DNA of 36,279 nt from assembly GCA_016209605.1 (NCBI GenBank), contig JACQVS010000066.1:1-36279 (forward strand), given 5' to 3'. The notes beneath the pieces are model-generated. The model was not told the origin of the DNA, searched no databases, and saw only the letters and a list, made by a program, of their open reading frames with translations. This DNA is from Planctomycetota bacterium. Its GTDB lineage: Bacteria > Planctomycetota > UBA8108 > JACQVS01. Below, piece by piece: positions 7,309 to 16,102 of the stretch. Position 1 is the first letter of the stretch. Each line of letters starts with the position of its first letter. Made by a program: the position numbers and the translations under genes.

Positions 7309-8877
7309 ATGGAAAACGACGAGAACCGCCTCGCCCACCGGCGGCTGGCCGAAGAGCTCCGGCGGCTGCGCGCCGAGGCCGTTCAAGGGGGCCCTCCGGA
7401 GGCGCGCCAGCGCCACCGGGAGCAAGGGAAGCTGCTGGCGCGGGAGCGCCTCGAGCGGCTGCTCGATCCGGACAGCCCCTTCCTCGAGCTCAGCCCGCTG
7501 GCCGGCTGCGGCCTTTACGACGGGGTGCCGCCCGGCGCCGGCCTGATCACCGGCATCGGCCGCATTCACCGCCGGCCGGTGATGGTCATCGCCAACGATG
7601 CCACGGTCAAGGGAGGGACTTACTTCCCCATGACCGTGAAGAAGCACTTGCGGGCCCAGGAGATCGCCGAGGAAAACCGCTTGCCGTGCTTTTACCTGGT
7701 CGACTCGGGCGGGGCCTTTTTGCCGATGCAAGACCAGGTGTTCCCCGACCGCGACCACTTCGGGCGCATCTTCTTCAACCAGGCCCGGCTCTCCGCCAAG
7801 AAGATCCCGCAAGTCGCCCTGGTGCTCGGCTCGTGCACGGCAGGAGGAGCCTACATTCCGGCCATGAGCGACGAGGCCATCATCGTCCGCGGCACCGGCA
7901 CGATCTTTCTGGGCGGCCCGCCGCTGGTCAAGGCCTCGACGGGGGAGGACGTCACCGCCGAGGAGCTGGGGGGAGCGGAGGTCCACTGCCGCCGCTCGGG
8001 AGTGGCCGACCACTTGGCGGAAAACGACGAGCAGGCCCTGCAGCTCGCCCGCCGGATCGCCCTCACCTTCCCGCCCTTCTCCGGCGGGAACCCCCCCTTT
8101 CCGCCGGAACCGCCCCTCGGGCAGGCCGAGGAAATCTACGACTTTGTCCCCGCCGACCTCCGCAAGAGCTACGACATTCGCAAACCGCTCAGCCGCATCG
8201 TCGACGGCGGGCACTTGCAGGAGTTCAAAGCGCTTTACGGCCCGACGCTGGTGACTGCCTTCGCGCGCCTCTGGGGATATCCCGCCGGCATCATCGCCAA
8301 TAACGGCGTGCTCTTCTCGGAAAGCGCTCTCAAGGGGACCCACTTCATCCAGCTCTGCGAGTCGCGCGGCCTGCCCATCATCTTCTTCCAGAATATCACC
8401 GGCTTCGTGGTGGGGAAGGAGTTCGAGGAGCGGGGCATCGCCAAGGACGGGGCCAAGATGGTCCACGCCGTCGCCTGCGCCGGCGTCCCCAAGCTCACGG
8501 TGATCGCCGGCGGCTCCTTCGGGGCGGGAAATTACGGCATGTGCGGCCGCGCCTACAACCCGCGCTTCCTGTGGATGTGGCCCAACGCCCGCATCTCGGT
8601 GATGGGCGGGGACCAGGCCGCCGACGTGCTCGCGACCGTCAAGATCGAGCAGCTGGCCCGCAAGGGGAAGAAGCTCTCGCCCGAGGAGATCGAAGAGATC
8701 CGCAAGCCCATCCTGGAGAAGTACCAGCGCGAGGGAAATCCTCTTTATTCCACCGCCCGGCTCTGGGATGATGGGGTGATCGATCCGGCGGAAACCCGCG
8801 ACACCCTGGGGCTGGCCCTGGGGGTGGTCTGCGCCGCGCCGCGGGAGGCGGGGCAATTTGGGGTGTTCCGGATGTGA
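7309..8877 (+). CDS. mccB: Methylcrotonyl-CoA carboxylase, carboxyltransferase (beta) subunit
   Basis: This 522-residue biotin-dependent carboxyltransferase transfers CO2 from carboxybiotin to 3-methylcrotonyl-CoA in leucine degradation. [61 protein letters not shown] and [17 protein letters not shown] are characteristic of the methylcrotonyl-CoA rather than the propionyl-CoA branch, as is the C-terminal [20 protein letters not shown]. The two oxyanion-forming glycine-rich loops are intact. The ATG before ENDENR was chosen because similarity begins there; the frame is open much further upstream without meaning. The biotin carboxylase/carrier subunit (mccA) is not in the window. Hydratase and HMG-CoA lyase genes downstream complete the acyl part of the pathway. 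Spacing to the hydratase is 203 bases with a strong hairpin between. Confidence 0.9.
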   Translation: MENDENRLAHRRLAEELRRLRAEAVQGGPPEARQRHREQGKLLARERLERLLDPDSPFLELSPLAGCGLYDGVPPGAGLITGIGRIHRRPVMVIANDATVKGGTYFPMTVKKHLRAQEIAEENRLPCFYLVDSGGAFLPMQDQVFPDRDHFGRIFFNQARLSAKKIPQVALVLGSCTAGGAYIPAMSDEAIIVRGTGTIFLGGPPLVKASTGEDVTAEELGGAEVHCRRSGVADHLAENDEQALQLARRIALTFPPFSGGNPPFPPEPPLGQAEEIYDFVPADLRKSYDIRKPLSRIVDGGHLQEFKALYGPTLVTAFARLWGYPAGIIANNGVLFSESALKGTHFIQLCESRGLPIIFFQNITGFVVGKEFEERGIAKDGAKMVHAVACAGVPKLTVIAGGSFGAGNYGMCGRAYNPRFLWMWPNARISVMGGDQAADVLATVKIEQLARKGKKLSPEEIEEIRKPILEKYQREGNPLYSTARLWDDGVIDPAETRDTLGLALGVVCAAPREAGQFGVFRM

Positions 8878-8896
8878 GCGTTGGATAATAATTTGT

Positions 8897-8944
8897 CTTT
8901 TGCACATTTTGCGCGACGTCTTCGACGCGCAAAATGTGCAAAAG
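8897..8944. terminator. 19-bp perfect inverted repeat after mccB
   Basis: CTTTTGCACATTTTGCGCG pairs without mismatch with CGCGCAAAATGTGCAAAAG, with a 10-base centre that can add two more pairs. On either strand the stem ends in a short A/T stretch rather than a true U tract. It sits 20 bases after the mccB stop, so a terminator or mRNA-stabilising hairpin that separates mccB from the hydratase gene is likely. A TATAAT at 8989-8994 behind it may be the -10 of a promoter for the hydratase-selenoprotein pair. Confidence 0.55.
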
Positions 8945-9080
8945 CCTTTAATTTCGCAGTTAATTGTCGCCTATGGACTTACAATTCGTATAATACTTGC
9001 AATTACTTTTCGATCCCAGTTGAGCCGGAATCCGCAAAAAATTCCTCAGTTAATAAATCAAGCGATAACCTGAAGGAGCC

Positions 9081-9890
9081 ATGAACAAGCCCCCCCTCAA
9101 GCGCTGGCTCGATGGCGAAGTCCTCCATCTCCAGCTCTCCCGGCCCGAGAGGCACAACGCCTTCGACGAGGAGTTGGCCCAGGCCCTCTTACAAGAGGCG
9201 GCCGCCTCGAGCTCGGACCCGCAGGCGCGGGTCGTGGTGCTCGAGGGGGAAGGGCCTTCTTTCTGCGCCGGCGCCGACGTCGACTGGATGCTGGCCCTGG
9301 GGGAAGGAGATGGGGAGGAAAACCTGGCGTCGGCGAAGCGACTGGCGCAGCTCTTCAAGGCCCTCGACCGGCTCACGAAGCCCCTGGTCGGGCGCATTCA
9401 CGGCAACTGCCTCGGCGGCGGCGTCGGCCTGGCGGCGGTCTGCGACATCGCCGTCGCGGATTCGGGCTGCCGCTTCGCCCTGAGCGAGGTCCGGCTGGGC
9501 ATCCTGCCGGCGGTCATCGCGCCCTACGTGGCGCGCAAGATCGGCCTCAGCCGCGCCCGCGAGCTGATGCTCACCGGCAGGAGGTTTTCCGCTGAAGAAG
9601 CCTGCAAGATGGGCCTCGTCCATCATGTGGCCGACCCCTCCAGCTTGAACGGCGTGCTCTCCAAGGTGGTCCAGGACCTCCTCCAGGGCGGGCCAAACGC
9701 GCAAGCGCAGGTGAAGGAGCTCTTGCGCGAGATCGAGGAAGGGGGCCGGCGCGGCAAGATTCTGGCCGACTGGACCGCCGAGGAAATCGCCAGGGGGCGG
9801 TCCTCGGACGAGGGGCGGGCTGGGCTGGCGGCCTTCCTCGACAAGGCGGCCCCTCCCTGGGCGCCACAGAAAAAAGCGGAGCTGAAATAA
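9081..9890 (+). CDS. liuC: Enoyl-CoA hydratase family, probable methylglutaconyl-CoA hydratase
   Basis: This 269-residue crotonase-fold enzyme has RPERHNAFDEEL (residues 21-32), the CoA/oxyanion loop FCAGADVDWM (61-70), the second loop IHGNCLGGGVGLAAVCDIAVAD (106-127) and FALSEVRLGILPAVIAPYV with the catalytic Glu. The GADxDWM pattern and the length match methylglutaconyl-CoA hydratases of leucine degradation. The position between a methylcrotonyl-CoA carboxylase subunit and an HMG-CoA lyase supports that substrate. AAGGAG lies 5 bases before the ATG. The C-terminal 40 residues carry an unusual basic/acidic extension. A general short-chain enoyl-CoA hydratase is the alternative. Confidence 0.85.
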   Translation: MNKPPLKRWLDGEVLHLQLSRPERHNAFDEELAQALLQEAAASSSDPQARVVVLEGEGPSFCAGADVDWMLALGEGDGEENLASAKRLAQLFKALDRLTKPLVGRIHGNCLGGGVGLAAVCDIAVADSGCRFALSEVRLGILPAVIAPYVARKIGLSRARELMLTGRRFSAEEACKMGLVHHVADPSSLNGVLSKVVQDLLQGGPNAQAQVKELLREIEEGGRRGKILADWTAEEIARGRSSDEGRAGLAAFLDKAAPPWAPQKKAELK

Positions 9891-9902
9891 GAGATGGAGC
9901 CC

Positions 9903-10415
9903 ATGAAGCGATCCCGTTTCCTCCTGCCGCTGGTTTTTCCGCTCCTGGGCTGCGGCCTCGGGGACCCAACCCCGCCGCCGATAAGGACCGGCGACGCCGC
10001 CGAGGTCGTCCGTCAACTGGAGAGCTCGAAAGGCGTCACCCTGGTGAACGTCTGGGCCAACTGGTGACTCCCCTGCCTCGGCGAGCTTCCACAGTTCGTG
10101 GAGGCCTCCAGGAAACACGCCCTCGATGGCCTGAAGATCATCCTCCTCAATGTCGACGGCGCCGGCGGCGACAGCGCGGCCGCGACCGCCCTGGAAAGAA
10201 CCGAGGAGTGCCGGAAAAAGTTCGGCCTCGACTTCCCCATCACCATCCACAACGGCCCCTTCGACCCCCTCGCCCGGCAGCTCGGCTCGAGCGCCGAGGG
10301 CCCTCCCATCACCGCCGTCTTCAAGGACGGCAAGCTCCTGCGCAGCGCCAGCGGCGCCTTCGAGCCCGGCGGCCTGGAGAAGCTGCTCGAGGAGCTGAAG
10401 CTGTTCGCCCGCTGA
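9903..10415 (+). CDS. TlpA-like thioredoxin lipoprotein with in-frame TGA, probable selenoprotein
   Basis: The frame runs from an ATG 12 bases after the hydratase stop to TGA at 10413. Its only interruption is TGA at 10065-10067. Around it the protein reads TLVNVWANW-TGA-LPCLGELPQF, i.e. the thioredoxin active site WCxxC with the first Cys replaced, giving U-L-P-C. Downstream residues (GLKIILLNVDG, GPPITAVFKDGKLL, GGLEKLLEEL) are normal TlpA/thioredoxin strands and helices, including the cis-Pro segment. MKRSRFLLPLVFPLLGC is a lipoprotein signal peptide with the lipid-bearing Cys at 17. So the mature 170-residue protein (Sec at 55) would be a membrane-anchored, extracytoplasmic redox protein. 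A hairpin of bacterial SECIS type follows the TGA. An ATG at 9894 in the same frame is possible. The alternative is a TGC/TGT-to-TGA mutation. Confidence 0.82.
10082..10108 (+). promoter_or_regulatory. Candidate bacterial SECIS element
   Basis: Directly after the active-site TGA, CTTCCAC (10086-10092) pairs with GTGGAGG (10098-10104) in a 7-bp stem (one G-U) closed by the 5-base loop AGTTC. GAG/CTC can extend it below a one-base bulge. The loop begins 26 bases after the TGA and has G in its second position followed by U. As I recall the bacterial SECIS model, the loop should lie about 16-37 bases after UGA with a G in the first two loop positions, and this hairpin fits. SelB would bind here. 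Confidence 0.7.
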
Positions 10416-10505
10416 TCAGGGATGGTCCGCTTCAATTTCCCGGAAGGGATTGACGGTTCGCACCGTGCCGAAGAGCCGGTCCGGCTGGAAGTCTTCGTCA
10501 ACCGA

Positions 10506-12992
10506 TCAGCACCCCTCGTATCTGCACTCCGAGTTGATCAGTCCGTCCTCGGTCGGGTCGGGGCCGCAGGGGGCGGTGTGCGGCCCGGGCGCGGGAGGTG
10601 GATCGGTCCCCAGGAACAGGAACCCGAGGATCCACACCGCATCGGTGAGCTGGACATCGCCGTTGTCGTCCGCGTCCGCGGCATCCAGGCACTCGGGCAC
10701 ATTCGTCGGCGTCCCCAGGAACAGGTAAGTGAGGATCTGCACCGCGTCCGTGAGCTCGACCGCGGCATTTTGATCGGCGTCGCCGCGGTGGAAGTTGAAC
10801 TTGAGAGGTGGCGGTTCCGCAACGAAGACCAGCTCGACCTTGTCAATGCAGACGCGGCCGCCATCGGTCACCATGAGCCGGAAATCGGCGGCGCCTTTCT
10901 GAAAGTTCCGGAAGCAGGCGTCGGTGATCTCCCACTCGAGCGGGACCCACTTGCCCGAGCCTGCGAACGCTTTGGGGGGCGGCTTTTCGAACGGGAAAAA
11001 GGTGTTGGGGAGGTCGTCAGGTCCGGTCGATGCCGCCACCGTGTATTGGAGCGCGATGGGCGCGCCGGCGCGCGCCGGATCGTCGTACACGGTCGCCTTG
11101 AGCGCGAACTTCGGCTGGGATTTCATGGCCAGGTCCGTCAACGTGAAATAGAACATGGTATCGGGAGCATCCGGCGTCGGATCGACGGCGGCAAAGTTCG
11201 ATCGGCCCTCGCGCCGGTCGCCCGCAGGACCGCAGGTCGTGGACTCGTTCTCGCCATCAGAGGGGTCCTCGCGGACCACGTTGGCCAGACCATCCTCGTC
11301 GTCGATCCTGCCGAGGTCGACCGACACCTTCGTTCCCGGCGCGACGATGTACACCGTCGCCGTGCAGTTCGGCCCGCCAGTGACGCCCCCCAGCGTGACC
11401 TGAACCTGATAACTGTGATCGCCTTCGGCCAGACCCTGATCGATGTACGAGGTGGCATCACCGGGCAGCGAGGCGATCTCCGCGCCGTCGCGGAGGATCC
11501 TGATCCCGTCGTAAGCGGCTGCATTCGTCCAGGAGAGCGTCACGTCGCCGGCCCTCGCCTTGCACCTGAGATCAACAGGCGCAGGAAAGAAGGTGAGCTT
11601 GGCCCGGTCCAAACACAGCCGCGCGTTGCCCGTTACGCCGACGCGGAAGTCGGCCCTGGCCAGCATGAAGGTGCGGAAACCGGCATCCTCGATGAACCAG
11701 GTCGCCGTGACCCACTTCCCGCTCCCGGTGAGCTCCACCTTCGGCGCCCCCGTGGGCGGAAAGAAGGTATTGGAGAAGTCCGCGGGGCCCGTTGAATTCC
11801 GGTGAGTCCACTGGAGGTAGAGGATCAGTCCGGCGAAGCGGGGATCATCATAGACCTCCAGGTCCAGGCGGAACGTGCGTTGCTCCTTCATTGCCGGATC
11901 GGTGACCGTGAAGTAATAGTTGTTATCGGGGGGGTCCGGGTTAGGGCCATCGCTGGCGTAGTTCAACCGGGCATCGCGACGGTCTCCTTCGGGGCCGCAG
12001 GTGACCGCCTCCGACTCGCCGTCATAGAACGTCTCGCGAACGGAGTTTTGCAAACCGTTCTCAACGTCGATCGCTCCCACGTCGACGCTCACGCTCTCGC
12101 CGGGCGCCGGCGGGTTAAAAATGGTGACCGTGCAGTTCGGGCCGCCCGATTGGGGACCCGCGGTCGCCAGGATCTGATACGTGTGGTCGCCGAGGGAGAC
12201 GGCCGTATCTACATAAGCTGTCGCGTCCACGGCTAACGAAGCGATCTCAATCCCATCTCGGAGCACCTTCAAGCTCTCGGCAACCGCGTGGTTCGTCCAT
12301 GCCAGGCGCACATCGCGGCCATCCTTGACGCACGTGAGGTTCGTGGGCAGTACCTGGACGCCCATGGTGGTTACCGAAGGGAGGGCAACCAGGATCGCGT
12401 CCTCACCCCCGTCCTGCTTTACTCGCCAGCCGATGAATCCCTGGACCAGCGGAGGTTCAGGGCGGAAGGTGGGTCCGGTGATGAGCTTCCACACGGATGT
12501 GGCCTTGGCGCCGGGCACGCTGCCGAAATCCTTCACGGTATCCAAGCTCAAGGCCTGGTCGTATTGGATGAAATTGAAGTCAAGGGTCTGGTCGGAGTCG
12601 TCCGTGTTGGCGCTTTTCACGTAGAATTCGGCGTGGTAGTCAAGGCCCTCCTTGATCGGGATGACGCCTTTGAAGAAACTATCGAAACCCTGGTCAATGC
12701 CCGAACCGTTCAAGCGCACCAGCACCCCATTGGTCTCGGGGCTGCCGGGGTGGATCTCGCCGGCCGCGAGCGGCACGATCTCGAGCTCGATGGAGCTGTC
12801 ATCGCCCACCGCAAAGAGGCGCCAGTCGTCAGGGGTTCCCCCCGGGCAGTTGACAGTCCCCCCCACAACACCCACGCAGAAACCGCCCGAACCCTGGAAG
12901 CCGGGATTGACGACGAGGTTCTGAGCGCTGCCTGGAAGAGGCAAAGCCAGGATTGCGAAGCATAACGAGATGATGACGCCTGGATGTTTCAT
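10506..12992 (-). CDS. Large exported protein with two tandem ~257-residue modules and a dockerin-like C-terminus
   Basis: This 828-residue protein has a signal peptide (MKHPGVIISLCFAILALPLPGSAQ). An N-terminal carbohydrate-binding-like beta domain (NLVVNPGFQGSGG to about residue 205) follows. Two tandem copies of one module come next (about 214-470 and 471-728). Each begins with a fibronectin III-like strand set (VRLAWTN / VTLSWTN, then RDGIEIASL / RDGAEIASL) and continues with a jelly-roll-like part (TCGPEGDRRDARLNYA / TCGPAGDRREGRSNFA). The tail has two Ca-binding repeats (HRGDADQNAAVELTDAVQ, DADDNGDVQLTDAVWIL) and CGPDPTEDGLINSEC. The start is at the signal peptide, with AAGGA upstream; the frame begins 12 codons earlier. 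It is antisense within the leucine-degradation stretch, which suggests insertion there. The ligand is unknown. Confidence 0.85.
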   Translation of the reverse strand: MKHPGVIISLCFAILALPLPGSAQNLVVNPGFQGSGGFCVGVVGGTVNCPGGTPDDWRLFAVGDDSSIELEIVPLAAGEIHPGSPETNGVLVRLNGSGIDQGFDSFFKGVIPIKEGLDYHAEFYVKSANTDDSDQTLDFNFIQYDQALSLDTVKDFGSVPGAKATSVWKLITGPTFRPEPPLVQGFIGWRVKQDGGEDAILVALPSVTTMGVQVLPTNLTCVKDGRDVRLAWTNHAVAESLKVLRDGIEIASLAVDATAYVDTAVSLGDHTYQILATAGPQSGGPNCTVTIFNPPAPGESVSVDVGAIDVENGLQNSVRETFYDGESEAVTCGPEGDRRDARLNYASDGPNPDPPDNNYYFTVTDPAMKEQRTFRLDLEVYDDPRFAGLILYLQWTHRNSTGPADFSNTFFPPTGAPKVELTGSGKWVTATWFIEDAGFRTFMLARADFRVGVTGNARLCLDRAKLTFFPAPVDLRCKARAGDVTLSWTNAAAYDGIRILRDGAEIASLPGDATSYIDQGLAEGDHSYQVQVTLGGVTGGPNCTATVYIVAPGTKVSVDLGRIDDEDGLANVVREDPSDGENESTTCGPAGDRREGRSNFAAVDPTPDAPDTMFYFTLTDLAMKSQPKFALKATVYDDPARAGAPIALQYTVAASTGPDDLPNTFFPFEKPPPKAFAGSGKWVPLEWEITDACFRNFQKGAADFRLMVTDGGRVCIDKVELVFVAEPPPLKFNFHRGDADQNAAVELTDAVQILTYLFLGTPTNVPECLDAADADDNGDVQLTDAVWILGFLFLGTDPPPAPGPHTAPCGPDPTEDGLINSECRYEGC

Positions 12993-13264
12993 GGTTTCAA
13001 TCCTTATTAAAACAACCTTCAAAACCATTGCGGTCCGCAGCTTACGTGGTGCTGGGATGAAAACGTGGAAAAAGCGGTATAAAATGGCAAATTTAAGGTA
13101 ACCCTTTCACCTACCGAACCTTCTCATTGGTTAATATTATGATAGTCATGGGATTTCCCGATTGTCAAAATAAAATTTCATTGTCAACTCTTTTATCGCT
13201 ACCGGGTAGAATGCCGCCTTGTCTCCGCTGAATATGTTTTGGAAATTTTATCGAGCTTGACGAC

Positions 13265-14197
13265 ATGGGCGTGCTAACTCACCTTCCCGGAGCCGTGCGC
13301 CTGGTCGAGGTCGGGCCGCGCGATGGCCTGCAAAACGAGCCTCGGGTGGTGCCGACGGAGGACAAGGTCCGCTTCATCGAGGCTCTGGCCGAGGCCGGCC
13401 ACCGCCACATCGAAGTCGCCTCCATGGTGCGGCCGGACCTGGTGCCACAGCTCGCCGATGGCGAGGAGGTCTTGAGACGCCTCCAACCGCGCCCGGAGGT
13501 CGTATTCACCGTTCTTGTTCCCAACGAGCGTGGCCTGGAGCGCGCCTTGAGGGCCGGCGCTCGATCCATTGCCGTCTTCACCGCCGCGAGCGACACCTTC
13601 AGCCGTAAAAACACCGGCGCCTCCATCGAGGAGTCCCTGAAGAAGCTCGAGGCCGTAGTCCGCCGGGCCCGGCAGGAGAATCTGCGGCTGCGGGGATACA
13701 TCTCGACGGCCGTGGCCTGCCCTTTCGAAGGCAAGACCGCCCCGGAGAAAACCGCGGCGTTGGCGAGCCGCCTGCGCGGCCTCGGCATCGACAACCTTTC
13801 CCTGGGCGACACGCTGGGCGTTGCCGATCCCCTCTCCATCGACCGGCTGCTCGATGCCATCGAGGAGAAATGCCCGCCGCCGGAAGGGGAAAGCTCCGCG
13901 CTCTCCGGCCTGGCGCTCCACCTCCACGACACTTACAAGCGGGCCCTGGCCAACGCCCTGGTGGGCCTGGAGCGGGGGATCGTCGAGTTCGATGCGAGCG
14001 CCGGCGGGCTCGGCGGCTGCCCCTTCGCGCCGGGGGCGTCGGGAAACCTCGACACCGCCCTCCTGGTCGAGACCCTCCACGCCATGGGGATCGAGACCGG
14101 CATCGATCTCGCGCGGCACCGCCGGGCGGTGGAGATCATCCGCGGCCCTTTGACCGCTGCGCGGAACTTGGAACCAACGAATACCAGGGAGAGGTAA
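13265..14197 (+). CDS. liuE: Hydroxymethylglutaryl-CoA lyase
   Basis: This 310-residue TIM-barrel lyase cleaves HMG-CoA to acetoacetate and acetyl-CoA, the last step of leucine degradation. VEVGPRDGLQNE (residues 16-27) carries the metal-binding Asp. STAVACPFEGKT and LHLHDTYKRALAN (metal His pair) follow. SAGGLGGCPFAPGASGN is the HMG-CoA lyase signature with the catalytic Cys in its flexible loop. No clear Shine-Dalgarno precedes the ATG. The preceding 236-base gap is AT-rich and divergent with the surface-protein gene. It holds two ATTGTCAA direct repeats and no confident promoter. The TAA is followed within two bases by a palindromic repeat. Confidence 0.93.
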   Translation: MGVLTHLPGAVRLVEVGPRDGLQNEPRVVPTEDKVRFIEALAEAGHRHIEVASMVRPDLVPQLADGEEVLRRLQPRPEVVFTVLVPNERGLERALRAGARSIAVFTAASDTFSRKNTGASIEESLKKLEAVVRRARQENLRLRGYISTAVACPFEGKTAPEKTAALASRLRGLGIDNLSLGDTLGVADPLSIDRLLDAIEEKCPPPEGESSALSGLALHLHDTYKRALANALVGLERGIVEFDASAGGLGGCPFAPGASGNLDTALLVETLHAMGIETGIDLARHRRAVEIIRGPLTAARNLEPTNTRER

Positions 14198-14198
14198 T

Positions 14199-14287
14199 TA
14201 ACCGCAGAGAGCGCAGAGGACGCCGAGAAAAAAATAAAATAATTTAATCTTTTCTCTTCTCTGCGATCTCCGCGTCCTCTGCGGTTC
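14199..14287. repeat. Palindromic AACCGCAGAG repeat, copy A
   Basis: Arms of about 30 bases, AACCGCAGAGAGCGCAGAGG... and the complement of ...CCTCTGCGGTT, match at about 24 of 30 positions around an AT-rich centre. The repeat lies between the convergent HMG-CoA lyase gene and the exported protein gene and could act as a two-way terminator. The core belongs to the same family as copies at 23271 and 36216. Confidence 0.75.
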
Positions 14288-14320
14288 ATTTTATTACTTT
14301 GGAAGGGTTTTTTTTAGGCC

Positions 14321-16102
14321 CTAAAAATCTTTCTTGCCGCCCCTTTCGCCCTTTTCCGCGTGCAGCCGGAGCTCGAGCTGCCCGCGATAGGCCCCTCCTT
14401 GCCGGCGGAGGGTGCCGCTCACCCGCTCGATGAACCGGCATGCTTCGCGGAGCGGCGAAGGCTTGGGAGGTTCCGGGGCCAGCCATTCCTTGAGGCTCTC
14501 CGGATTGCCGCTCGAAAGCAATCCGTGAAACAGCCGGCCCAGCGCCACGGCTTCGTTGAAATCGGCCAGCAGCGCTCCATGGAGGACCCCTTCGCCGGTG
14601 GCCGGAAAGCGCTCGAGGAGGGGATTTTTCGCCGGGTCTTTCGCCGCCTCCTGATCATCGGGCCGGCGGGCCTTTTCCACCGCGGCCGCGGAGGTTCCGG
14701 CCACCAGCTCGCCGGCGCGCCGCGCCAGGACGAGGGCGGCGCGGTCTCCTTCCCGCAAGGTCCAGGCGGGCCCCCGGCCGCTGTCTTCCATTTCGGAGCG
14801 CCAGCGGTTTCCCGGCAAAACAGCCCGGATGGCCCCGACCGCCTCCTCGAGCTTTGAAGCAGCCCCCTCCTGGTCGCGCAGCTTGAGGAGCGCCGCAGAT
14901 TCAATGGCCGGGGGCGTGCCCGGGAGGGTGAAGAGCGCCATGCGGCCTTCGAGGAGCTGGGCGAGCTCGAGAACCTTCTTCTGGAGCTGGGATCTCCTTT
15001 TCGCCTTCGCCCCCGGCTCCTCCTCCGGCAAGAGGCCGGAAAGGGCTTTGAAGAGCTGCGCCCAATCGAGGCCGCTCCAGAGGAAAAACGAGCCGGCCTC
15101 CTTCGGCACCAGGCGGGAGAGGTCCTCGAGCGGCGGCTGCAGCCCGAAGGCCTTGTAGAAGCCTCGGGCCTCGGCTTCCCGGGCCAGCAATATCTGGAAT
15201 CGCGCCTGGATGGACTGGCCGTCGAAGCTTCCCGCCAACCCGGCCCACTCGATCAGATCCAGAGCTTTGATCCGGCGCTCCACCTGCTCGCGCACGGCCG
15301 CTTCCGCTTCCTCATCCTTCAGCTCCTCGGGACGCAGGACTTTCGCGACCTCCCGGAGCTGGTTGAAGTAGATCGGCGGCCGGACCAGGAGCTCGAAGTC
15401 GCGCTCCGCCGCCCCGCTGTCAAGCAGGGCCCCCATGGCCTGGTCATAATCCGGCTCGAAGACGATCCCCCGTCCGCTCGCCTTCTCATCGAGGAGCTGC
15501 ATCGACCAGCGCATGAGGCGCGCCGACGTCCCGATGGCGATCACATCGTCGCGGCTGCCCAGACAGAGCTGCACCACCCGCTCCTTCGCCGAGCTCAGGA
15601 GGTAAAAGGTGCCGCCATCCCGCTCCGATTTGACGATCTCGAATTCGGGGCGCACCGCCGCCAGCCCTTCGAGGGCCGCCTGGAGCTGGGAGGAGAGGCG
15701 CGCGCGCTCTTCCGGAGCGACCCGGAAGAGGGCCAGCACCTCCGTCAGGTCGCGGGAGATCTCCGAGCGCACCCCCAGGGCCACCTCCCTCTCGAGGAGC
15801 CGGCTCCACTCCACCGCCGCGAGGAGCTCGCCCCAGGACTCGATTTCCTTCTTTCGCGCCTCCCGCTCCTTGGGGTTGAGGCCGACTTCCATGGCGGACT
15901 CCACCAGCCCATCCCAGAAGCTGCCGTCCTCGAGCGCCTTGAAGATCCCCTGCCAGCGAGGCCGGAGCTGCCGCCAGCGCGGGGTTTCCTGGAAGTGGAA
16001 GTAGACCAGGCAGTCGGCCGGAATCCCCCAGCCCAAGGGCGGCGCCGCCGCCTCGAGGGGGCCGCGTCCGAGGATGATGGCCAGGATGCACCACTTTTTC
16101 AT
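14321..16102 (-). CDS. Exported protein of unknown function at the end of the arginine operon
   Basis: This 593-residue protein starts MKKWCILAIILGRGPLEAAAPPLGWGIPADCLVYF, a signal peptide followed by a domain that opens like DUF3352-type proteins of planctomycetes and cyanobacteria (a phrase close to 'P.d.l.Y...p'). The rest is mainly alpha-helical with recurrent beta segments (GTFYLLSSAKERVVQLCLGS, DDVIAIGTSARLMRWS, RAALVLARRAGELVAGTS). No catalytic motif is visible. The start ATG overlaps the carbamoyltransferase stop (ATGA), so it is translationally coupled to arginine biosynthesis. An open frame continues upstream across the argF' gene in another frame and is not used. The family assignment is a weak guess; the coupling is seen. 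Confidence 0.7.
   Translation of the reverse strand: MKKWCILAIILGRGPLEAAAPPLGWGIPADCLVYFHFQETPRWRQLRPRWQGIFKALEDGSFWDGLVESAMEVGLNPKEREARKKEIESWGELLAAVEWSRLLEREVALGVRSEISRDLTEVLALFRVAPEERARLSSQLQAALEGLAAVRPEFEIVKSERDGGTFYLLSSAKERVVQLCLGSRDDVIAIGTSARLMRWSMQLLDEKASGRGIVFEPDYDQAMGALLDSGAAERDFELLVRPPIYFNQLREVAKVLRPEELKDEEAEAAVREQVERRIKALDLIEWAGLAGSFDGQSIQARFQILLAREAEARGFYKAFGLQPPLEDLSRLVPKEAGSFFLWSGLDWAQLFKALSGLLPEEEPGAKAKRRSQLQKKVLELAQLLEGRMALFTLPGTPPAIESAALLKLRDQEGAASKLEEAVGAIRAVLPGNRWRSEMEDSGRGPAWTLREGDRAALVLARRAGELVAGTSAAAVEKARRPDDQEAAKDPAKNPLLERFPATGEGVLHGALLADFNEAVALGRLFHGLLSSGNPESLKEWLAPEPPKPSPLREACRFIERVSGTLRRQGGAYRGQLELRLHAEKGERGGKKDF

Noticed and set aside
7243..8907. Long open frame antisense to mccB
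   Set aside because: Shadow of a conserved enzyme gene with GC-rich third positions.
10422..11795. Plus-strand open frame over the dockerin protein
   Set aside because: Antisense shadow; no start signal or recognisable domain.
14199..14287. CRISPR array
   Set aside because: The repeats are single inverted pairs, not regularly spaced direct repeats, and no cas gene is present.
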